Shown piece after piece: positions 24,396 to 32,507 of a stretch of 40,047 nt of DNA. Made by a program: the position numbers and the translations under genes. Origin of the DNA: Deltaproteobacteria bacterium (GTDB lineage: Bacteria > Myxococcota_A > Polyangia > Polyangiales > Ga0077539); assembly GCA_016218725.1 (NCBI GenBank), contig JACRDB010000081.1:1-40047 (forward strand). Direction: 5' to 3'. The stretch's first letter is position 1, and every line of letters starts with the position of its first letter. The notes under the pieces are model-generated. The model was not told where the DNA came from. It saw only the letters and a program-made list of their open reading frames with translations, and did not search any database.

Positions 24396-25784
24396 ATGAA
24401 CAACATCGATCAGGCCCCAAGGGACACGGTGAAGGCGGCGCTCGCGAGCGCGTCCTGGGCGCACTGCCTGCCGACGGCGGCCAGCGGGTACGCCCTGGCG
24501 TGGCGGGACGCGCTCCTCCCGGAGGACGCGCCGTGGGACGCGCTGCCGCACGCGCTGGGCGTCGCCTCTGCGCGCTCCGTGGAGCCCTACGAGGGCGCCC
24601 ACGAGGTGTGGTCCGTGGCCTGCGCTGCCCTGCTCCTGCGGGACGCCCAGCGGCCCCTGGCGGGCTCTCCCGACGCCCAGGGCGCCCTCCTGCGCGACGC
24701 CGAGGGGGCGCTGCGCGGCGCCGTGGTGGAGACCCTGGCGCCGCGGGCCCCCACGCTGGACCGAGCCTGCCGCGGCGCCCGCAAGGCGCTGCTGACGCAC
24801 CGCCGGGGGACGGCCTCGCTGGGCTACGGCTTCGAGCTGGCCCTGTGCGACCGTCTCTCGGACGCCCTGTCGGCGCTGGCTCGCCCGGACGCGAGCGTCC
24901 CTCGGGAGCTCCTGGCCGCGGTGGACAAGGCCGACCTGGCCGCCCGGAAGAACCACGAACGCGACTGGCTCTTCGCCGCCCCGGCGCTCCGCCGCGCGCG
25001 CGCCCGCGCCGCGGTCACCGAGGTGACCTCGGCCTGGGCCCTCGCGGCCACGGCGCTGCCCGCGGACGGCGCCGCCAGCGCCCTATGGCTCGCCAGGGTG
25101 ACCCTCGGCCTCCTGGCCTCGGTCACCGCCCTGGACGGCTGGGCCGCGGGCGAGGCGCCCGCAGCCGCCGTCATCCACGCAGCGAACGCACCGAACACCG
25201 TGAACCCATTGAACGCACTGAACGCACTGAACGCACTGAACCCGGGGACCGTGAAGGCCCCAGGGGCCGCCCTCGCGGCGGCCGGAGAGGAGACCACCAT
25301 GACCGACACGACGCCCAGGACCTGGACCCGCACCCTGCAGGTGGACGCCACCGACGCGGCGTGGCGCACCGCGGGTTCGCAGTTCGTCAAGCTCGCCCGG
25401 GACCCGCTGGCGGGGCTCCTGTGCCGGCACCTCGGCCCCGAGGACCCGTCGCTGCGCGCGCGCGTGGCGGCGTTCCTGGAGACCGAGCTCGGCACCTCGC
25501 TCCTGGCGGCGGTGCTCGCCGCGGGCCTCGGGGCGCTGCCCACGGACTCCACCGGCGAGGTCCCTCAGCGCCTGGCCCGCGAGCTCCGGGTGCGCGCCAT
25601 GGCGGGCACCGCGGACGTCGTGGCCGACGTGCTGATGGGCCCCCTGCGGGAGGTCATGGCCACCTTCCTCCGGGACGGCGGCGCGCTCCAGGCCCAGCCC
25701 GTCACCGGGCACCTTGAGGGCCCCTCCGGGCACCTCACGGTGTCCCACCTCACCACCAGCGCCCGCGAGCCCAGCGAGCGCTGA
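24396..25784 (+). CDS. Unknown protein, possible in-frame fusion of two units across a repeat linker
   Basis: This 462-residue protein is not recognised. Residues 1-260 are helical and rich in Ala, Leu and Arg, with no signal peptide. Residues about 263-284 are an Asn-rich linker encoded by a 9-base tandem repeat (NALNALNALN). From Met302 the character changes: MTDTTPRTWTRTLQVDATD begins what looks like a fresh N-terminus, followed by a helical region and a short beta-like end. A strong ribosome binding site lies before Met302. The frame could therefore give one 462-residue protein, a separate 161-residue product, or both. ATG 24396 was chosen over 24282 because AGGACGG precedes it and the upstream translation is not protein-like. 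Its stop lies in the first copy of a 23-base triple repeat. Confidence 0.6.
   Translation: MNNIDQAPRDTVKAALASASWAHCLPTAASGYALAWRDALLPEDAPWDALPHALGVASARSVEPYEGAHEVWSVACAALLLRDAQRPLAGSPDAQGALLRDAEGALRGAVVETLAPRAPTLDRACRGARKALLTHRRGTASLGYGFELALCDRLSDALSALARPDASVPRELLAAVDKADLAARKNHERDWLFAAPALRRARARAAVTEVTSAWALAATALPADGAASALWLARVTLGLLASVTALDGWAAGEAPAAAVIHAANAPNTVNPLNALNALNALNPGTVKAPGAALAAAGEETTMTDTTPRTWTRTLQVDATDAAWRTAGSQFVKLARDPLAGLLCRHLGPEDPSLRARVAAFLETELGTSLLAAVLAAGLGALPTDSTGEVPQRLARELRVRAMAGTADVVADVLMGPLREVMATFLRDGGALQAQPVTGHLEGPSGHLTVSHLTTSAREPSER
25183..25245. repeat. 9-base tandem repeat (core TGAACGCAC), seven units
   Basis: Seven contiguous 9-base units run from 25183 to 25245. The three at 25210-25236 are identical TGAACGCAC and the flanking units are diverged. 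The repeat is in frame and encodes Asn at every third residue of a linker in the unknown protein. Copy-number change would keep the frame. Confidence 0.9.
25283..25291 (+). promoter_or_regulatory. Internal ribosome binding site GGAGAGGAG before ATG 25299
   Basis: GGAGAGGAG lies seven bases before an in-frame ATG at 25299, well inside the 24396-25784 reading frame. It is one of the best Shine-Dalgarno matches in the window and suggests internal initiation of a 161-residue product. Because Gly-Glu-Glu is a common peptide, the match could also be coincidental. Confidence 0.5.
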
Positions 25785-25835
25785 ACGCTGAGCCCAGCGA
25801 GCGCTGAACGCTGAGCCCAGCGAGCGCTGAACGCT
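25767..25835. repeat. Three perfect copies of a 23-base tandem repeat across two convergent stops
   Basis: The 23-base unit (GAGCCCAGCGAGCGCTGAAC plus GCT) occurs at 25767-25789, 25790-25812 and 25813-25835 without a mismatch. The first copy contains the stop codon of the upstream plus-strand gene, and the last overlaps the first bases of the nadB stop codon. Each unit contains AGCG and CGCT, which can form a small stem. It shares the core TGAACGC with the 9-base repeat 500 bases away. Confidence 0.92.
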
Positions 25836-27441
25836 AGGCCCGCAGCCGGGCGGGCACCCCCCGCTTGAGCACCGTATCCCGCCCGAAGGCGGGGTCGGTG
25901 CTCAGGTGGTCCAGGGTGTAGTGCAGGCCCCGGGACTCCTTGCGCACCAGCGCGCACGCCACGATGAGCTCGGCCACCGTGGCGATGTTGCGCAGCTCCA
26001 GGAGGTCCATGGTGACCAGGTGCGCCCAGTAGTACTCCCGGATCTCCTCCTGGAGCAGGGCGATCCTGCGGGCGGCGCGCTCCAGGCGCCGCGTGGTGCG
26101 CACGATGCCCACATAGTTCCACATGAGCCGACGGATCTCGTCCCAGTTGTGGGTGACCACCACGGCCTCGTCGCTGGGGGCGGCCTGGCCGGCGTCCCAG
26201 TCCGGCACGTCGGTGATGGCCTGCGCCGCGGCGTCGCGCAGGACCGTGTCCAGCGCGCGGTGGCCGAAGACCAGGCCCTCCAGGAGGGAGTTGCTGGCCA
26301 GGCGGTTGGCCCCGTGGAGGCCCGTGCATGCCACCTCCCCGAGGGCCCAGAGGCCCGGCAGGCTCGTCCTCCCGTCGGCGTCGGTGGTGACCCCGCCGCA
26401 GGCGTAGTGGGCCGCGGGCACCACGGGGATGGGCTTCTCCGTGAGGTCAATCCCCCAGCGCATGCACTCCGCGTAGATGTTCGGGAAGCGCTGCCGCAGG
26501 AAGCCCGCCTGGTGGTGCGTCATGTCCAGCCAGACGCAGTCCTCGCCGGTGCGCTTCATCTCGAAGTCAATGGCGCGGGCCACCACGTCCCGCGGGGCCA
26601 GGTCCATCATCGGGTGGTGCCGCTTCATGAAGGCCGTGCCGTCCTCCAGGCGGAGGACCCCGCCCTCGCCGCGGAGGGCCTCGGAGATCAAGAAGTTCTT
26701 GGCCTGCGGGTGGTACAGCGCCGTCGGGTGGAACTGGTAGAACTCCATGTTGGCCACCTCGGCGCCCGCCCGGTACGCCATGGCCACGCCGTCCCCGGTG
26801 GCCACGTCGGGGTTCGAGGTGAACAGGTACACCTTGCCCGCGCCGCCGGTGGCCAGCACCGTGGCCCTCGCGGTGAACGTGTGCACCACGCCCGCATGCT
26901 TGTCGAGCACCCAGGCCCCGGCGCACACCTCGGGCCCGCCGAAGCGCGACAGCATGATCAGGTCCACGCCCATGTGCTGCTCGTAGATGGTGATCCTCGG
27001 GTGGGCCTCGGCCGCCGCCAGGAGGGCCCGCTCGACCTCGCGGCCGGTGATGTCCCCCGCGTGGATCACCCTCCGGGCGCTGTGGCCCCCCTCGCGGGCC
27101 AGATCAAACTCCATGGTCCCTTCGGCGGTGGGGGCCTTGGAGAATTTCACCCCCAGGGCGACCAGCTCATGGATGCGCGCCGGGGCGCCCTCCACGCAGA
27201 GCCTCACGATGTCCGGCTTGCTGAGCCCCGCCCCGGTGGCCAGCGTGTCCTGCACGTGGGCGTCAAAGGTGTCCGTGGGGTCCAGCACCGCGGAGATGCC
27301 GCCCTGGGCGAAATTGGTCGCGGAATCCGCCCGCCCCCGCTTGGTCACCAGGGCCACGGCGCCGTGCTCGGCCGCCCGGAGCGCGAAGGTGAGCCCCGCG
27401 ATCCCGCTGCCCAGCACCAGAAAATCGGTGGTGTACCGCAT
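25834..27441 (-). CDS. nadB: L-aspartate oxidase (NAD synthesis)
   Basis: This 535-residue FAD enzyme oxidises L-aspartate to iminoaspartate for quinolinate and NAD synthesis. GSGIAGLTFALRAA at the N-terminus is the FAD dinucleotide-binding motif. TNFAQGGISAV, GGHSARRV, ATGGAGKVYLFTSNPDVATG, YQFHPTAL and GLHGANRLASNSLLEGLVFG are family hallmarks shared with succinate dehydrogenase/fumarate reductase flavoproteins. The helical C-terminal domain is complete. The ATG at 27441 directly precedes the FAD fold; an in-frame ATG at 27453 is possible. nadA and nadC are not in the window. It is divergent from the transglycosylase gene across 72 bases. Confidence 0.94.
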   Translation of the reverse strand: MRYTTDFLVLGSGIAGLTFALRAAEHGAVALVTKRGRADSATNFAQGGISAVLDPTDTFDAHVQDTLATGAGLSKPDIVRLCVEGAPARIHELVALGVKFSKAPTAEGTMEFDLAREGGHSARRVIHAGDITGREVERALLAAAEAHPRITIYEQHMGVDLIMLSRFGGPEVCAGAWVLDKHAGVVHTFTARATVLATGGAGKVYLFTSNPDVATGDGVAMAYRAGAEVANMEFYQFHPTALYHPQAKNFLISEALRGEGGVLRLEDGTAFMKRHHPMMDLAPRDVVARAIDFEMKRTGEDCVWLDMTHHQAGFLRQRFPNIYAECMRWGIDLTEKPIPVVPAAHYACGGVTTDADGRTSLPGLWALGEVACTGLHGANRLASNSLLEGLVFGHRALDTVLRDAAAQAITDVPDWDAGQAAPSDEAVVVTHNWDEIRRLMWNYVGIVRTTRRLERAARRIALLQEEIREYYWAHLVTMDLLELRNIATVAELIVACALVRKESRGLHYTLDHLSTDPAFGRDTVLKRGVPARLRA

Positions 27442-27513
27442 GGTGCGCACCATACCTCGGGATGTGGCGCCTGGGGACCGGCGTTGTGTATGCTGGTGAC
27501 GAGGCCCTCCCCC

Positions 27514-28182
27514 ATGCGCCCGGTCCTGCCCTGGCTCCTCGCGGCGGCGCTCGTCCCGGGCGCCGCAAGCGCCCAGATCTGGATGTCCCGCGGCGCGGAC
27601 GGCACCCTGCATTTCACCAATGTCCCGGGGCGCCGCCCCACCGGGGCCCGGGTGTTCATCTCCGCCCGGGACACCCCCAGGCCCCCGGCGGGGGCTCCCC
27701 CCTCACAGGTGATCGCCACCCCACCCCCGCCGCAGGTCCCCGCGGAGACCCGCGCCCTCTACGAGCTCACCGCCCGGGACCCCGGGCGCTACACCCGCTT
27801 CGACGCCCACGTCCGCGAGGCCGCCCAGCTCTACCAGCTCCCGGAGGCCCTCCTGCGCGCCGTCATCCGCCAGGAGAGCGATTTCAACCCATACAGCGTG
27901 TCCTCCTCCGGGGCCCTCGGGCTCATGCAGCTCCTGCCGTCCACCGCGTCGAGCATGGCCGTGAGGGACCCCTTCGACCCCCGGCAGAGCATCCTCGGGG
28001 GGGCCCGCTTCCTGCGCGTCCTGGCCAACACCTTCAACGGCGACCTGGTGCTCACCCTCGCGGCCTACAACGCCGGCTCCGGGGCCGTCATCCGGTACGG
28101 CGGCGTGCCCCCCTACGAAGAGACCCGGCACTACGTCCGTCAGGTGTTGCGCTACTACTACGAATACCGCGCCCGAGGTTGA
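27514..28182 (+). CDS. Lytic transglycosylase (SLT domain) with DUF4124-like N-terminus
   Basis: This 222-residue exported enzyme cleaves peptidoglycan between N-acetylmuramic acid and N-acetylglucosamine with 1,6-anhydro ring formation. The signal peptide covers residues 1-21 (ending ASAQ). A short DUF4124-like segment follows (WMSRGADGTLHFTNVP), then a Pro-rich linker, then the SLT fold with catalytic Glu121 in RQESDFNPYSVS, GALGLMQLLPSTA and LTLAAYNAGSGAV. It acts in the periplasm. GAGG lies 9 bases before ATG 27514; an upstream in-frame ATG at 27490 is less likely. A TPR-protein gene follows after 17 bases and is probably cotranscribed. Confidence 0.92.
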   Translation: MRPVLPWLLAAALVPGAASAQIWMSRGADGTLHFTNVPGRRPTGARVFISARDTPRPPAGAPPSQVIATPPPPQVPAETRALYELTARDPGRYTRFDAHVREAAQLYQLPEALLRAVIRQESDFNPYSVSSSGALGLMQLLPSTASSMAVRDPFDPRQSILGGARFLRVLANTFNGDLVLTLAAYNAGSGAVIRYGGVPPYEETRHYVRQVLRYYYEYRARG

Positions 28183-28199
28183 GGTACACTCCACGGGTC

Positions 28200-28877
28200 A
28201 TGCGACCGTGGCTCCTCTCCACCCTCGTGGTCCTTGCTCCCCTCCCGGCCCTGGCCCAGGCGCCCGCTTCCCCACAACGGACCACAACCACCCCCAGCAC
28301 CCCACCTGTGGGGGCCACACCCACCACAACCTCCACCGGGCGTGGTCCGTCGCCGTACCAGGCCGCGCTCAACCAGGGGACCGATGCCTACCGTCGGAGG
28401 GACTACACCACGGCGGTGACGGCGTTCCAGCAGGCCTCGGCGCTGGACCGCGCCGCCGCCCTGCCGATGCTGTACATCGGGTATGCGCAGCTCGCGCGGG
28501 GGGACGCGGCCACAGCGCTCGGGTCTTTTCGGGAGGCCCAGCGCCTGGCCACCGTGGGGGCCGACGACGCCATGAGGGCCCGGGCCATGGCCGCGCTCGC
28601 GGCCACGCTGGAGTCACAGCTCCACTGGGATGAAGCGCGGGTCACCTGGCAGGACTACGCCACCTGGGGGGACAGCCACGCGGGGGTGTCCTTTCCGGCC
28701 ACGGCGCGCGCGCGGGTGGAGGCCCTCCAGCGCCGCACCACCGTGACCCAGGCCGCGGAGCCCGTGCGCCAGCGCATCGCCGAGCGGCTCCGCCGCAACG
28801 CCGCCGCGCAGCCCACGCCCGAGGGCATGGCCCCGGCGGCGCCGGGAGCAGTGCCAGGTACGCCCCCGACGCGCTGA
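28200..28877 (+). CDS. Secreted TPR-containing protein
   Basis: This 225-residue protein has a signal peptide (residues 1-20, ending ALAQ) and a Thr/Pro-rich linker. Two or three tetratricopeptide-like repeats follow at about residues 60-180 (GTDAYRRRDYTTAVTAFQQA, then LYIGYAQLARGDAATALGSF). The C-terminus is Pro/Ala-rich. It probably acts as a periplasmic protein-protein adaptor. It lies 17 bases after the lytic transglycosylase, which suggests a shared cell-wall role, but that link is inference. The stop is 7 bases from the convergent unknown gene. Confidence 0.8.
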   Translation: MRPWLLSTLVVLAPLPALAQAPASPQRTTTTPSTPPVGATPTTTSTGRGPSPYQAALNQGTDAYRRRDYTTAVTAFQQASALDRAAALPMLYIGYAQLARGDAATALGSFREAQRLATVGADDAMRARAMAALAATLESQLHWDEARVTWQDYATWGDSHAGVSFPATARARVEALQRRTTVTQAAEPVRQRIAERLRRNAAAQPTPEGMAPAAPGAVPGTPPTR

Positions 28878-28884
28878 AGCGCGC

Positions 28885-30888
28885 TCAGCGGCGGGCGTTG
28901 TTGGGCGCGGGGCCCGGGCCCTGGCCCTGACCTGGGGGCTGCGGGTGCAGGTTCACGAAGCGACCCACGGGCTGGGCGGTGACCTTCACGTCCCAGGAGA
29001 GGTCAAAGGGCGGGTCCACGCCCTCGGGCAGGCCGTCCATGGCGGCGCCCATGTCCAGCACCTGGTCGAGCATGTCGTCGTCGAAGCCCTCCTCGGCGAG
29101 GCACAGCACGTTGGGCGTGGTGATCAGCGCGTTGACCTCGTCCGAGCGCAGCGGGAGCTCGTTGCTGGGGAGCTTGCACGCCGCGTGGAGCGCGCTCACC
29201 AGGTGGTCATTGATCACCACGCTGGCCACCAGCGGCCCGAAGGCCAGGAGCGCGCGCTTCTTGTTCTTGTCCTCGTGGAGGGACACATCCACCGCGAAGA
29301 TGCTGTGCGGCAGGTCCTCCGCGAGGCGCTTGTCAAAGGCCGCGCCCTTGAGCCCGGTCTGCTCGATCTCCTCGGCCATGGGGATGCGCACGTGGCGGTC
29401 ACACGAGATGGTGGCCACCAGCGCGGCGCCCTTCCACTGCTCGATGATCCTCGGGCTCTTGCCCTGGGTGGCCTTGCCGAACTCGTCCACCACGCGCTGG
29501 GGGAAGATCCTCGCGGCCACGAAGGCCCGCTCCCCGCAGGGGCACAGCCTGGTGGGGTTGGCGCCCTTGGGCAGGTCGTCGCACACGAACTTGAGCTCGC
29601 GCTTGAAGTCCGGGGACCCGGGCGGGGCCTGGAAGGGGATCTTCATGAGGTCCAGCGGGCGGCCGGGGCTGCCGTCCTTGCGGGAGGCCAGGGCCCTCAT
29701 GCCGTCCACGGTGAAGGTGAGGTCCGGCCGGTCCGCCCGGGCGGCCTCCAGGAAGCGCTTGAGCTCCGTGACGCGCGCCAGGGCCTCGCCCACCGCGGCG
29801 GCCACGGTCTCCGAGAAGAACCACCCGAGGTGCGACGCCCCGAGGGAGACAATGGCCACCTCCACGGGCCAGCGCACCTCACCCATGACGGCGAACACCA
29901 CGGCCCCGTCGGGGGTGGTCTGCCACCCGAGGCCCGCGCGCTCCAGCCCCGTCTCGATGAGCTTGCGCACGGCGCTGCGGTCCAGGAGCACCCCGGCCCG
30001 CAGCTCGCCCTTGCCGAGCCTCTCGGCATGCTCGAAGGCCCACTGAGGCCACGCGGGCCCCTGCGGCATGGGCGCCAGGTGCGGCAGCTCCAGGAGGGGG
30101 AAGCTCCCCTTCTCCTTGTCCTCGGTGGTGCGGTCCTCCAGGGTCTTGTCGAGGGTGCTGTTCTCCTTGGGGCCGGCCCAGAGCCAGTAGCCGTTCTCCA
30201 CCGGCTCCAGCAGCTCCTCGCCGTGGGCGGCGCGGGACAGGAGCGAGCGCCACCGCTCCGCGAGGGTCAATGGGCGCCCGAAGGCCTTGTCCACCACGGC
30301 GTCGTCCAGCGAGTCCGCCACGACGCTCTCGACGCCGTCCAGCGGCGCCCGCAGGACCTGGTACGACAGCTCCTCGTCCTTGACGAAGGGCACGGCCCCG
30401 CCGTTGGAGAGCACCTCCACCACGAGCTCCGCGCCGGAGCCCGGCATGGCCTTGAGGAAGCGCAGCCCGCACACCTGCCGGGGCGTGGCCTCCGGGTCCC
30501 CGAGGAGCTTGCCCGTGCGGGGGTCCGGCACCGGCGGGGCGATCTTTGCCCCGCACTTGCACACGCCCTTCCACTGCGGGTTGGGGTTCTTGTCCACGGT
30601 GGTCGTCGGGTCCTCCGGCGAGGGCAGCGGCGGGGGGTTCTTGACGATCTCCTCCAGGAAGCGCTTGAGCTCCGCGGCGTTGCGGTACCTGGGCTGGCCC
30701 TGGGGGCCCGCGTAGGGCGGGTCCGGGAAGCCCAGGATGGTGAAGCCCAGGGTGCCGCAGCTCGGGCACGCCCCGACGACGTGCACGGTGTCAATGGGCA
30801 GCGGGGCCCCGCGGGTGATCTGCGTGCGCTGGCTGCGCGCCTGGTCCAAGCCCTGGCGCACCTTGGTAAATTCGATCGTGGATCCCAT
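28885..30888 (-). CDS. Large unknown cytoplasmic protein with CxxC/CxC pairs
   Basis: I do not recognise this 667-residue protein. It has no signal peptide or membrane segment. Cys41 and Cys44 (ACPSCG) and Cys110 and Cys112 (CKCG) could form a zinc ribbon interrupted by a Pro-rich loop. A further CPCGER pair and SCDRH lie in the second half. The remainder is mixed alpha/beta with long acidic stretches and a Pro/Gly/Gln-rich tail. Codon use matches its neighbours, so it is probably native. The ATG at 30888 opens the frame; the only ribosome-site candidate (CCAGGG) abuts the ATG. It stands alone, 82 bases after the cysteine-rich lipoprotein gene. Confidence 0.7.
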   Translation of the reverse strand: MGSTIEFTKVRQGLDQARSQRTQITRGAPLPIDTVHVVGACPSCGTLGFTILGFPDPPYAGPQGQPRYRNAAELKRFLEEIVKNPPPLPSPEDPTTTVDKNPNPQWKGVCKCGAKIAPPVPDPRTGKLLGDPEATPRQVCGLRFLKAMPGSGAELVVEVLSNGGAVPFVKDEELSYQVLRAPLDGVESVVADSLDDAVVDKAFGRPLTLAERWRSLLSRAAHGEELLEPVENGYWLWAGPKENSTLDKTLEDRTTEDKEKGSFPLLELPHLAPMPQGPAWPQWAFEHAERLGKGELRAGVLLDRSAVRKLIETGLERAGLGWQTTPDGAVVFAVMGEVRWPVEVAIVSLGASHLGWFFSETVAAAVGEALARVTELKRFLEAARADRPDLTFTVDGMRALASRKDGSPGRPLDLMKIPFQAPPGSPDFKRELKFVCDDLPKGANPTRLCPCGERAFVAARIFPQRVVDEFGKATQGKSPRIIEQWKGAALVATISCDRHVRIPMAEEIEQTGLKGAAFDKRLAEDLPHSIFAVDVSLHEDKNKKRALLAFGPLVASVVINDHLVSALHAACKLPSNELPLRSDEVNALITTPNVLCLAEEGFDDDMLDQVLDMGAAMDGLPEGVDPPFDLSWDVKVTAQPVGRFVNLHPQPPGQGQGPGPAPNNARR

Positions 30889-30904
30889 CCCTGGCGTCTC
30901 CGGT

Positions 30905-30933
30905 CGCGGTAAAGGCGCGGGGCCTATACCGCG
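30905..30933. other. Inverted repeat overlapping a possible promoter of the CxxC gene
   Basis: CGCGGTA (30905-30911) and TACCGCG (30927-30933) form a 7-bp stem. It continues inside with AGGC/GCCT (30913-30916 and 30922-30925) after one A-A mismatch, around a five-base loop. On the minus strand the dyad covers TATAGG, a possible -10 box 34 bases before the ATG at 30888. It could be an operator, or a hairpin ending the upstream lipoprotein transcript; no T-run follows. Confidence 0.35.
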
Positions 30934-30970
30934 TTTCCCGGTCCGGCGCGAGGGGTGGGGAAAAGAACCC

Positions 30971-31681
30971 TCAGTAGCTCCGGCAGACGCCGTCCACGCA
31001 GGCCTGGCCCGCGGTGCACATGGCCGCGGCGCTGCAGTTGGGGCGGTACTCGTTGTCCGTCAGGCAGAAGCTCCCGGCCGCCGGCAGGTACGAGATCGGC
31101 GCGCAGTTGCGGTACGTGGCCGACGTCCGGAGGCAGTCGTTCACCACGGCGCAGGGCCGGCGGCAGACGCCGTCGATGCACCGGGAGCCCGCTTCACACT
31201 GCGCGTCGGTCATGCAGAAGGGCCGGCGCCGCGTGTCCGGCACGCACACCCCCTGGTCCGAGCAGTAGAGCCCCGCCCCGCACGAGGCGGCCGCGCTGGC
31301 GCTGCACCGGGCCCGGCAGGTGGTGTTCACGCAGCGCCGGTCCGCGCCGCACTGAGCGTCCGTGCTGCACTCCCCCGTCGGCCGGTCCGCGCAGACGTTG
31401 TTCCGGCACGCCTGCCCCGCCGGGCACTCCGCGTCCGTGGTGCACGCCGCCTGGCACGCCTGGTTGATGCAAACCCGCCCCGCCCCGCACTGGGAGTTGA
31501 ACTGGCACCCCGCCCCCGTGGGCGACGGCGTCGCCGCCACCGGGCGGCACCCCACCCCGTCGCAGTAGTAGCACCCCGTGGCGTCACAATAATAATCATC
31601 CCCGGAGCATCCCCCCGCTCCACCGAGGGCCATCACCAGCGCCAGGGTAGCGATTCGTCCGAACATGCGGGTCTTGCTCAT
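30971..31681 (-). CDS. Cysteine-rich lipoprotein with Dickkopf-like repeats
   Basis: This is a 236-residue lipoprotein. The signal ends GGAGGC with Cys25 as the lipidated residue. The mature part opens with a Tyr/Cys/Asp-rich stretch (DDYYCDATGCYYCDGVGC), which I recall from other myxobacterial proteins. About five repeats of the type C-x(4-5)-C-x(4-5)-C-x(4)-C follow (TDAQCGADRRCVNTTC, DAQCEAGSRCIDGVC and others). The many disulfides imply an extracytoplasmic fold. The function is unknown. The ATG at 31681 has an excellent GAGAGAGG site; the open frame further upstream lies in the promoter gap. Confidence 0.8.
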   Translation of the reverse strand: MSKTRMFGRIATLALVMALGGAGGCSGDDYYCDATGCYYCDGVGCRPVAATPSPTGAGCQFNSQCGAGRVCINQACQAACTTDAECPAGQACRNNVCADRPTGECSTDAQCGADRRCVNTTCRARCSASAAASCGAGLYCSDQGVCVPDTRRRPFCMTDAQCEAGSRCIDGVCRRPCAVVNDCLRTSATYRNCAPISYLPAAGSFCLTDNEYRPNCSAAAMCTAGQACVDGVCRSY

Positions 31682-31831
31682 GGGGTCCACCTCTCTCAAC
31701 ACCCGCCGACACCATGACAGAACCGTGCCAGCGCGCCACCCCCCGGAAACCCCCTCCCCGGAGGCGCCCCGGGGGAGCCCCCCACCCCGAGGGTGTAGCC
31801 AGCCGTTGACAACCTCCCTGTGAACGCCGCG

Positions 31832-31861
31832 TTGACCCGGTGCCGTTCCGGGCCGTACGGT
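31832..31861 (+). promoter_or_regulatory. Candidate promoter giving a leaderless GTG start
   Basis: TTGACC (31832-31837) and TACGGT (31856-31861) are separated by 18 bases. The GTG start at 31869 lies 8 bases after the last base of the -10, about where transcription would begin, and no Shine-Dalgarno site precedes it. The same spacing and the same TACGGT occur before the GTG at 34286. Confidence 0.4.
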
Positions 31862-31868
31862 CCCCGGG

Positions 31869-32504
31869 GTGAGACCCTGGGCGCTGGGTGTCGGACTGGC
31901 TTGTCTGGGCTGTAGCTCCCTGCGTCCCTCGGAGAGCCCCAGAGGCACCCTGGACCGGGTGGTGCGCGCCGCCACCGAGGGAGACGCCGTGGCCCTCTAT
32001 GCCCTCCTGCCCGCCTCGCACCGGGCCCGGGAGTCCCTGGAGGCCTTCCGGGCCCGCATGCAGGCCGACCGGGAGGAGCTCCGCGCCTTCGGGGCCCTGG
32101 TGCGGGACACCCGCGTCCACCGAGGCCCCCGCACCACCGTGGCGGTCACCCACGGGCCCCCCGTCACCGTGGTGGAAGAAGCCGGCGGCTGGGCCCTGGT
32201 GTCCGCGGCCCTCGGGACCCCGAGCGGGGCCACCACCACGGACACCCTCCGGGCCCTCCATACCGCCCTGGCCCAGCGCAGCCTCGGGGCGCTGCTCGAA
32301 GTGCTCTCGGCCCGCACCCGAGGGGGCCTGGAGGCCGAGCTCACCGCCCTGGCCGAGGCCACCCGGGACCCCTCCGGGCTGGAGCTGTCCAGCACCCCCT
32401 TCCTGGCCAATGTGCGCCTGCCCGACGGCCGTGTCCTGGTCCTCGTGAAGGAAAACGGTCAGTGGCGCGTGGACAACATCCTGGACCGCGGCGACGGACC
32501 GTAG
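31869..32504 (+). CDS. Lipoprotein, NTF2/DUF4878-like, unknown function
   Basis: This 211-residue lipoprotein has a short signal with a lipobox-like LACLGC. The mature part has two halves of similar pattern. Each begins with helices that recall NTF2-like folds (LDRVVRAATEGDAVALYALL and LRALHTALAQRSLGALLEVL) and ends with beta strands; the second finishes KENGQWRVDNI, typical of small NTF2-like lipoproteins. The function is unknown. The GTG start at 31869 has no ribosome binding site but sits at the predicted transcription start of a good promoter. The stop is 3 bases from the convergent OmpA-like gene. Confidence 0.7.
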   Translation: MRPWALGVGLACLGCSSLRPSESPRGTLDRVVRAATEGDAVALYALLPASHRARESLEAFRARMQADREELRAFGALVRDTRVHRGPRTTVAVTHGPPVTVVEEAGGWALVSAALGTPSGATTTDTLRALHTALAQRSLGALLEVLSARTRGGLEAELTALAEATRDPSGLELSSTPFLANVRLPDGRVLVLVKENGQWRVDNILDRGDGP

Positions 32505-32507
32505 CGC

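Noticed and set aside
25183..25245. CRISPR-like array
   Set aside because: The units are 9 bases and contiguous with no spacers, and they lie in frame in a protein gene.
25906..28182. 758-codon frame opposite nadB continuing into the transglycosylase
   Set aside because: Only the last 222 codons (the transglycosylase) have a signal peptide and motifs; the rest is antisense to nadB.
28945..30912. Long plus-strand open frame (655 codons) opposite the CxxC gene
   Set aside because: It is rich in Arg, Gly, Leu and His with no motifs and mirrors the real gene on the minus strand; long shadow frames are expected in such GC-rich DNA.
31715..31730. Sigma54-like site (TGGCAC with TGTCA on the minus strand) before the cysteine-rich lipoprotein gene
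   Set aside because: The -24 half matches but the invariant GC of the -12 half is missing.
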